This document shows, one piece after another, positions 56,600 through 64,000 of a stretch of 64,000 nt of DNA. A program made the position numbers and the translations under genes. How positions within the stretch are numbered: position 1 is the first letter of the stretch; each line of letters begins with the position of its first letter. The notes below the pieces were generated by a model that searched no databases, was not told where the DNA came from, and saw nothing but the letters and a program-made list of their open reading frames with translations. The stretch covers positions 1 to 64,000 of the forward strand of contig NMRA01000807.1 in NCBI GenBank assembly GCA_002633005.1, in the 5' to 3' direction. The DNA comes from Phoronis australis. Its lineage: Eukaryota; Phoronida; Phoronidae.

Positions 56600-58305
56600 G
56601 TAAGTTTCATCCCCTCAAGGTGCGAGTCAAATCGTATTATGTCGTGTAAATATCAATAACTGCGCATACGCATAACGTTCTTCCACACTCTTTTCGTGAT
56701 TGGTCGGTCACTTACCGACACAGCCGTTTACGAATTTCGCCAACTCGCCGTTCCGCACAGCTGACGTTTGATTTGTGCAAACAATCATTTTGTTTGCCAA
56801 GCCTGTTGTTCCAGATTGCAGTTTATTTCAACAAAATATTCCATAACTCAAACAAAATTAAAAATCAGTCATTACCACAGGTGCAGGCCATGTTGACTTA
56901 CGTTTATGTTTGTTCTTTGGATTGGAATATTATTCTGCAAGGCTCGTTAGCCGCGTAATAGCTACAATCGCTGCAAATAAGAAGCGCTTTTATAAAAAGC
57001 GAACTGACGTAGTATTAAAGAATATTCGTTAGTCGGGTAATTTATTGGTCGTCTAAAGGTTATCGAGAACCGTGCTTGATTCAGATTGAAGGAACGAAAA
57101 CGCGTCAGGAACGGTTGAGTAACGAGCACAGTGACTTCTATGGCTTCGTCGAGATGCTGTGCCGTTTTTCTTTGTATTCACCATTGGGAACATGGCTTCG
57201 TGCTGGCCAGTGAAAGTGAGTGTACAACTTACGTGTATGTAAAATTTGACCTGATGGATAAGACTGAAGGAAAGTTTGAGGGAATATCAATTTCTTATAA
57301 CTGAGTTGGTCAACTCTCCCGACCGTTGTGTATCATTTACAGTTTTTCCTCGTGAATTTTGTTAAGGCAACGAAACGTAAAAATCCGTACGATTTTGAAC
57401 ACTTGTCACAAAAAGTTGCGTTGAGTTCATCAACACATTACTATAGGAGTCCACGAGTCAAAAATTCACATATAAAGGTTTGACATCAACTACACCACTA
57501 GCCAAGAGTAAGGTGTTATCTTTAATTCGGTGTACTACATTAGATCGGGTAAGTTCAGTACACCTCTGACTGCATGACTTGCTCCTTTAAACATTTGCTC
57601 TCATGAAAGTTACTTAAGTCTTGAGACAGAAATTCGGTGTCTCACTAACACTTCACAATTGCTAAATAAGTTTGAGCGCATCACACTCTAAGAATAATAA
57701 TAATAATTATCTCAGTAACTAGCTGTTATGTGAGAGTTATTCTGAAATATTTTGTACAGAAAGCAGTTCATTCCTTAATGGTTGTCTTGTTCTGTTTAAA
57801 TCATTAAAACTGATGGAGCGCGGAGATATCACCGATAGTACCTCAAATCCGCTTCTTAAATCCTATCTGAAGTTATTGGATGCTGAAAAGGTTAACTAAT
57901 TAGACTACATTTCCCTGTCTTAGCATGGGTTGCACACGTGTCAACGCGGGTGATTTTACACGCAGTCATGTGAGGCATATTAGGCGAAGGGAAAACATGA
58001 AATGACGTCTACAACAAATAGTAGAGACGCTTTTTCTTTACAAAACCTATTCAACGTAACAGTCCTGTTCTACAATAGGGTCCTGATAGGAAAAACATGA
58101 AGTATCATAAATCTGACTAACAAAATTGTTTTAGAAAAAATAAAATTGAAATACACAGTAAGATTAACGTACATTTCGCTCTGTTTTGCGACTTAAAAAA
58201 ACAGAAATCTAAGTAGGCCTTTTACTCCCATAAAATCACTCTATAATTTTTGTTACCGTAATATGATTCTATTCCCGTTACCATCAAGAACACCGAAACC
58301 ATCAG
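56600..58305. other. Possible intron
   Basis: No repeats or domains recognised. A 54-codon ORF from ATG 57139 carries a GTGAGT site but has no family features. Confidence 0.3.
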
Positions 58306-58364
58306 CGACTCAAGATGGCGCTTCACAGTTCCTCTTGGGATTAGCCAACCCTAAAGTTGTGAAC
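58306..58364 (+). CDS. Possible exon with consensus donor
   Basis: The donor AAC|GTAAGT at 58364/58365 is good. Taking the AG at 58304-58305 as acceptor, two bases complete the codon left by the 56599 exon (G|CG), and 19 codons follow without a stop (TQDGASQFLLGLANPKVVN), ending in phase 0. The acceptor lacks a strong polypyrimidine tract. Part of the tentative 52471-58364 gene. Confidence 0.3.
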
Positions 58365-60849
58365 GTAAGTATTGCATGTGATTTGAGTTGCTAACGAAAA
58401 AAGAATCGATGACCGATTTTATGAGAATAAAAAGTCTAATCTGATTTTCGTTATTCAGCTAATTAAACAAGGCCAAATGAGGCTTGAACAACAAAACTGA
58501 GACAACACAGTAAGAGACTATATAATTAAACATTACACAGGTACCTGGATTTAAAGATACCTATAACTTTTCTGTGACGGACATCAGACTAGAGGAGATG
58601 CCATAGCATGGTACCAGACTTGCAGAATTGACGTTAGCCGAAATGCAGTAGCAGTGTTGAAGACCGTGACAACAATGATGAAGTATGCGATGAAGTGTGT
58701 GAGCAATGATGGCGATGGGTGATGATGACGGTTATGTAGAATTGTAGAGCCAAGGCAACAATGTCCAATCAAGCCACATACAGATTTTGGTTATGTGGCA
58801 TGAAAAATCAAAACAAGATAAGTTTGGTTGTTGCACAACGCCAAATCTATTGTTCAACCATAGCAACGTGATAAAGCTGCTATCCAGCGTATAAACTTTC
58901 AAGCAACCGGGCACAGGAAACTGTGTCTAGAAGAATATTTTGTCTTTTGGCATTTAGATAGAAATCCGTCTACAAATGCCTGTTTCACTTAATCAGACTA
59001 ACGCTAAGTCAAAAAATCTATCTACAACTCGAAGCCAAAAGACAGAAATTCGTAGCGTGCTTGGGAACAAACTAAAAGCCAAAGCCAAAAGAAAAAAGGA
59101 TAAAAAATTTCAGATTTGACACTACTTTGTACTAAGTTTTGTCCGTATGGTACAAGATATTTCCATGTTATAACTAGTGAGCCTTCTCTGGTAGAGATAC
59201 TCTCCCTGTGTGACATCAGATGTCAAAACATACCGTTTGACATCCGATTCTTACGGAGCTCACCACTGGAAACTATCATAAACATTGGAGAACGGGGCAG
59301 CGATGAATTCTTCACAGAATCTTCTTGGTGTTTAAAAACGTGCTTGACTGATCTTGAATTGTAGCCTAATGAGTCGACAATTCAAGACACAGTCAATGCG
59401 TACATGTTCCATTTTAATTTCAATTTCAAGATCGCCCAACCTCAACAAACGCGGTTATTCTTCCAACGCGCACTTCGCAACAAAACAGTTGTTGAGGTCT
59501 CTGACTCCATTTCAGTCAACTTTGACAGCCAGCCTTTCTTAGAAATCGGTTATTTGTAATAAAGTCCCAAAAACGCAACGGATTTTACTGTTTTATAGTT
59601 CTGGTCAAAGCTAATAACTTCAAACAACCAAAATCTATCCAAACTAACCCCCAGTTTAGATGCATTCATTCTCTTCATAAACCATATCATTTGGTTCATT
59701 CAGTAATTGCTTTAACTTTTAGAAATTGGAAAATGTCGTAGTTTGCTTGTCCGAATTAGTATCCTGCACAAGTGCTGCGATACGCAGATTTTAAACTGAT
59801 GACGAAGCTTTTACTGGAAAAAATAGATATAAACTCTACCACACGAGATCATATATCTGTTTTTAAAACAAGGTTTAGCAACTGACAATAAATGCTGGCT
59901 ATGTTCATCGAATAACTGAATGTTGTTGACTAAATAATTTCATTACAATGGTGAGTCAAATATCAGGCGAATTTCATAAGACATAACTGATTACTTAAAG
60001 AGGCCTGGAACGCAAAAACAGACTTAATTGCATAAGTCAAAGTCGATCTCTGCCACTGAAACAGAGTCCAACCTGTTCCCCAAATATTTTTTTACAATTT
60101 GTTCGTAAAATTTTTGAATTTCTGTAGATGTCAGAAGATTTTTCTTTGAGTTTCGAATTTCGAAAAAGATCTGTCAACTGCTCGTCATTTCATCGATTTT
60201 ACTCCCACAAGGCAAAGTATGTCCCCTTATTTGGTATGGTAGCACTTATCCCTTATACGGGAAATGTGACCTTTGACCTTTGACCAAAACGATGGTGATT
60301 ACAAGCAGCAGGGAGCTCGATTAAGAGGAAATTTATATAAGTTCTAAGCGTTTAAAATTAGAGGGGTATCGTAGTATTCAAATATATTCTAAAATGCATT
60401 TAGAATTCTTCCTGGGAAATTGCTTCCTCCACTGGCTTGCCTCATACTGTGCTGGCATGACAAGCTCCCGTTTAATATATCCATCTTGTCAGACAGCTGT
60501 TTGTCAAATAACTGTCAGCGCATATGCGCATATATCACAAGTGGGAAGGAGATTAAAAACTCTGTGGTGACTACAGAGTTTTTCCTTAGCTCGTATTTCA
60601 AAAATCGTGAATTTGGTGATTTTTTTCCTGAAAATACCCTCACAAGGGAAAGACTCTGTAGTAGACGTTGCTAGATGGTACTTTTAGTCGTCAGGAGTTG
60701 TGTTAAAATACATCTTGACGAGCTTTTCCGTTGAACGTTGTCGACCGTCAATGGCTGCATGCAAACATCCTCAGAATGATGGTTAAGTGGAATTACAGTT
60801 ATGTAATGACGTTCCCGTCTTGGGCCACGTAATATGACGACCAGTATCA
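58365..60849. other. Non-coding stretch
   Basis: No gene recognised. Contains the second copy of a dispersed repeat at 59996-60073 (first copy 16594). Confidence 0.35.
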
Positions 60850-61085
60850 TTTTGACACTAATTCAGTCAATCATATGGTTGTGGATACCACAGTGGTCTA
60901 TGACGTCCGATTTCTTGACGGAGTTCCGGGCTAACTACCGCTACAAACGTGTGAAGTGAGCCTATTCCTGCTTGTCTGCATACTGGCTGTGTTCGTGCAG
61001 ACGAGTACCGAACCGACGTGCGGTTTCAGCAATATACACCAGGTGTGTGTTGCCGCATGGAACGCACTGGATACGCGAAAACCTA
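60850..61085 (-). pseudogene. PLE GIY-YIG remnant
   Basis: The minus frame from about 61085 reads RIQCVPCGNTH, then LVYIAETARRFGTRLHEH. This is the GIY-YIG nuclease core of Penelope-like elements with the YIG glycine changed to Ala. A stop at 60962-60964 follows. Beyond it, DVIDHCGIHNHMID matches the usual downstream block (H...NHxIDW). The RT is absent. It is distinct from PLE1 and PLE2 in sequence. The 98-codon plus frame on the other strand is a shadow. Confidence 0.6.
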
Positions 61086-61561
61086 TTTTTAGGAAAGAAG
61101 GCGACATGGTCATGGATCGTGATGTAGGTCAGTGCCATCTTTCTGACATTTGTGACATCGTATCACGAGGCCCCAGGCAAAAACTTCATCACATGACTGC
61201 AAGTCCATCTAACATTCATTTTGCGGATGACAACAGCCATTGTGTCTCATGAAGTTCGCCTGATACTCAATATTGCTTTTTGTATATAACAAAAGAACTT
61301 GGCGATTTCTATATTTTGCCTACATTGGGTATAATCATTGGGTGCAGCTGATTGATTTCGCCGGGTGCGTCAACTAGCTACTCATATTTTTGGTTCTCGA
61401 TGACGACTTCAGGCTTTTAAACCAATCAGATGTCTCAGCCAATTGACAGTGCGAAGTCAATCAAGAGTAACCAATGTCTCACATTACAACTTTGTAAGAT
61501 ACTGCAGTTATCCAATGACATTCTTGCCCTGACGTCATGTTTTCTTTTCTGTTAATTTCAG
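61086..61561. other. Upstream non-coding sequence
   Basis: Ends in the strong acceptor TTTTCTTTTCTGTTAATTTC followed by AG at 61560-61561. Otherwise nothing recognised. Confidence 0.4.
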
Positions 61562-62133
61562 TTCAGATAACGAGTAATCCTTGCAATGATGAAGTTCCGT
61601 CAGCGTTTCATGATACTTGCTTTCACGGGAGTATTCTCCGTAATCGTCATTATTGTTATTAACGTGACTTTATTCAGCAATAACTCCGACAAGAGAGAAT
61701 TCCTTCACGGATTACCTTTCAAGAAGTCTGTTGGTAGTCGTCTATTTTCTCACTCAAGTGCTGGAGGTCACTTGAATATCATGCGCAAAGACTTAGACAC
61801 GAGTAATTTTGTCGAAGACAGTGGGAACAGGATATCAGATGGAATAATATCGAACATGGAGAAGAATGCGGATGGACATGGTCAGATATATATTAGATTT
61901 GTCACCAGCCTTCCCACGGAAGACGTTTTTGAAAATTCCCAAAGGACCCACTATATTCCAAGACATAGTTCCTTGCAAAAAGACAGAGTCTTAGACTTGC
62001 AGCTTGATAGACATTTCCATAATTATCATCAAATGACAGAGGATGTTATCAGGAAAAAAATAGCAACTTACAGGAAGAAGGCTAGGCATGGTGGAAAAAA
62101 ATTGAATGTCATTTCATTGGAAGAACTCGGCAG
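61562..62133 (+). CDS. 5' coding exon of a type II membrane protein
   Basis: A strong acceptor ends at 61561, 24 bases of 5' UTR follow, and ATG stands at 61586 with G at -3. The frame runs 182 codons to a near-perfect donor GGCAG|GTATGTG at 62133/62134 (phase 2); beyond it the composition changes and the ORF reads on only by chance to 62269. The protein has a short basic N-terminus (MMKFRQRF), one membrane span at residues 9-30, then a long soluble, charged lumenal region. This layout is usual for Golgi glycosyltransferases and carbohydrate sulfotransferases, but no catalytic motif lies in this exon, so the family is not established. Later exons must lie downstream. Confidence 0.6.
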
Positions 62134-62265
62134 GTATGTGAAGACCAAACATTGGGAATACAGGGTGCGGAAAAACATATTTAAAACGGCCATAATTAAC
62201 AGTTTTACAAATTGTAGTAGTCGTTTAGCACGCGTGTTTCAGATTTTTCAAATCGCCGTTTTCAG

Positions 62266-62475
62266 TTAAGGTTATCTCCAACCTTATTCACAAAAATGGC
62301 CATTTTACAATATTTCACACGTGTGACAATAAAAAAATACCTTACCTTCATTCTCGGGGAACTTCAAATACAGAATATATACTGCGTAGCGAGAAAAAAA
62401 GATTTTTACAGAACCACCTTGGAACCGCGCAACCGCGTGGATATCTGTGTACTACTTATCCGAGGTCAAAGAGTA
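62266..62475 (+). repeat. Dispersed repeat family, copy at 62.3 kb
   Basis: TTAAGGTTATCTCCAACC, TTATTCACAAAAATGGCC, GGAACTTCAAATAC and TACTTATCCGAGGTCAAAG occur in the same order as at 50709-50890. Confidence 0.7.
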
Positions 62476-62534
62476 ACTTTTTCATCTTGAAACGAAGTTA
62501 CAGCCATTTAAAACTTGTCAAGTTTTTCGACAGC

Positions 62535-62626
62535 ACCCTGTACTAGTGTACGATATGACATAGCTTCGTTCATGGCATCCACCCTGTATTATTGTACGAT
62601 ATGACATAGCTTCGTTCATGGTATCC
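62535..62626 (+). repeat. 46 bp x2 tandem duplication
   Basis: Two units starting ACCCTGTA and sharing CGATATGACATAGCTTCGTT; four substitutions. Confidence 0.95.
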
Positions 62627-63123
62627 AAACTACAGGGTAGACATAGCACTTTTTTGCTTAATAGACGTTTGATACTTGGGTTGATACTGACATAATTGCA
62701 GAATGTCGATTCATTTATCAGCATACTCTGTATTTGGCCATATATGATAAGCGACTGTTGTGCTATGCGGGTAGCTACAAGAATTGCCTTACTACGCTCG
62801 TCATAATGACTGTCGTAAGGCAATTTCGACAATCGAGATTGTTTATTAATTGTTTTTGAAATTAGCTAAAGAAGGTAGCTAAAGCAAGTAGCTTACTTAC
62901 AAAGGGTTGAATTAAATTGTTGCTTTGAGATTCTCTGATAGCCATGCAGCCATGTAAGACCTAAAAATTGAGGGTCAACTCTCGCTGCATTGATGATCTT
63001 ATATCGTTGGCCAAACGCGTGAATGTCACGCGCCTAAATTACGCGCGCAAATTAATTATTGTTAGTGATGTAAATCAATTGCTTTCTGCGCAAATTTCAC
63101 TCCCTAAATATGTATGGGTAAAT

Positions 63124-63154
63124 TACGCACGTAAATAGTTTATTTACGTGCGTA
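63124..63154. repeat. 13 bp perfect hairpin
   Basis: TACGCACGTAAAT and ATTTACGTGCGTA separated by five bases, in a region rich in related ACGCGC/AATTAATT words. Confidence 0.85.
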
Positions 63155-63163
63155 TGGTAATTC

Positions 63164-63300
63164 GCGGCGCACCATAAGATGTTGGGGAGGCTAGAGCCCC
63201 CACTTATTTCAGTGCTGCGTCCCCCATGGGGATGGGCAGCGCGCACCATAGGGGGTTGGGGGCTATAGCCCCCATTTATTTCAGTGCTGCGCCGCTCATG
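63164..63300 (-). repeat. Two tandem copies of the CTATAG-core palindromic repeat
   Basis: Copies at 63164-63229 and 63233-63300, opposite in orientation to those at 33341 and 36924. The second copy has the perfect core GGGGGCTATAGCCCCC, flanked by GCGCACCATA and CAGTGCTGCGCCGC. Confidence 0.85.
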
Positions 63301-64000
63301 ATATTGCGCTCTTAAATAATTAATTCACAACGTCAAGAATCAATTTACGCCGTTAATAATTAATTTACGGCGTTCTAGATTAATCTTGAACTCGAGCCAA
63401 TTATCTTCAAGATAACAAATGACAAACAATATGACAGCGAGTTTATTTACATGAGGTACGTTGTCTACAACACCCGTCTGGACCACTCGAGATTAGAAGA
63501 ATCTGGGGCTGTGTGGTGTTTGAGCCTTTTAGATTTAGGCAACCACCAGTAGCCGCCAGTAGTGACCAGTATTTATAGTGTCGAAGGCGTTGAAATGCGG
63601 TCGATCGTGAGCAGATACTTACGGGAGCCGTGAGAGATATCTTTGAAAGTGGCTCAGTGGGCGAGAAAAGTGTTTTTGAGATCATCTCTATGACGAATTC
63701 GAACTTATGACCTCAGCGGTCAATAAAGGATTTCTAATTCATTGTCTTTAGTAGCACATTTTCAATAAAAATGAAGTGTGTTATGGATTACACTGTCGCA
63801 TATAGACCTAATATCACCCAGACAAGAAGCGCGCTCCAAAACGAGGCTCACTACGATAGCTCCGTTAAATAGCTAAGCATAGTTGTGTTCCGCGTTGCTC
63901 GAACGGCGACAGAAAAAATACAGACATTCAACTGTTTTTTTACAATCCCTAAGGAAGCTGAGATTCGGAAACGTTGGGTTGTTGCCATACGCCGCGGTGA
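63301..64000. other. Non-coding stretch
   Basis: AT-rich words AATTTACGCCGTT and AATTTACGGCGTT repeat at 63341-63373. Otherwise nothing recognised. Confidence 0.4.

Larger units (their letters stand above)
62134..63123. other. Intron sequence with repeats
   Basis: Likely first coding intron of the gene above. It contains the dispersed repeat copy 62266-62475 and a tandem duplication at 62535-62626. Confidence 0.45.

Noticed and set aside
57139-57303. 54-codon ORF with GTGAGT inside
   Set aside because: No acceptor, no homology features and no partner exon.
60956-61252. 98-codon plus ORF with a signal-peptide-like start
   Set aside because: Lies opposite a recognisable GIY-YIG remnant on the minus strand, and the frame has no ATG at its first position (the sequence there is GTG).

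Overview
The window looks like part of an animal (metazoan) chromosome, probably from an aquatic invertebrate. The evidence is AT-leaning DNA with very low coding density, good spliceosomal acceptor and donor signals, an immunoglobulin-superfamily surface protein gene, and a dense load of animal-type transposons: Penelope-like elements (PLEs) with GIY-YIG endonuclease, several non-LTR retrotransposons (LINEs), and a THAP-domain DNA transposon at a TTAA target. There are no operons, Shine-Dalgarno sites or CRISPR arrays. A species cannot be named from sequence alone. The assembly carries one 481-base gap (22472-22952) and three single-base Ns. Two of the single Ns (2440 and 28128) sit inside exact-length direct duplications and look like unmerged contig overlaps.

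Layout. 1-24.8 kb is bounded by a 1.8 kb inverted repeat (1-1818 and about 23001-24818); the left arm runs into the window edge. Inside lie an intronless three-Ig-domain gene on the minus strand (5680-6924), a possible small secreted peptide beside it (5371-5589), two THAP-type transposon relics, LINE fragments, and a 2.3 kb element with 250 bp inverted ends (16345-18620) that holds a decayed fragment of the Ig gene. Next to it a Kolobok-like transposon (18830-20133, TTAA on both sides, 0.3 kb inverted ends, THAP ORF) splits a LINE and leaves the reverse-transcriptase frame readable when one TTAA is kept. 24.8-39.9 kb is mostly non-coding, with foldback structures, minisatellites, a false 705 bp duplication, an inverted-repeat element (33620-35350), and a dispersed short repeat with a GGGGGCTATAGCCCCC core.

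39.9-47.8 kb is a nested block. A tandem repeat of roughly 1.2 kb was invaded by a LINE (41398-45130). That LINE was invaded by an inverted pair of PLE copies (42013-44462), and a second PLE family inserted in the same repeat with a 12 bp target duplication (45549-46869). Both PLEs carry hammerhead-ribozyme-like cores at their ends, and both have lost a catalytic aspartate of the YVDD motif.

47.8-64 kb contains the best evidence for spliced host genes: a small plus-strand coding exon with clean splice sites at 52471-52562, possible further exons at 55741, 56569 and 58306, and a 5' coding exon for a type II membrane protein (61562-62133). Between them are a terminal-inverted-repeat (MITE-like) family (54236-55446), simple repeats and another PLE remnant. 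All similarities are from reading by eye, so percentages and repeat borders are approximate.
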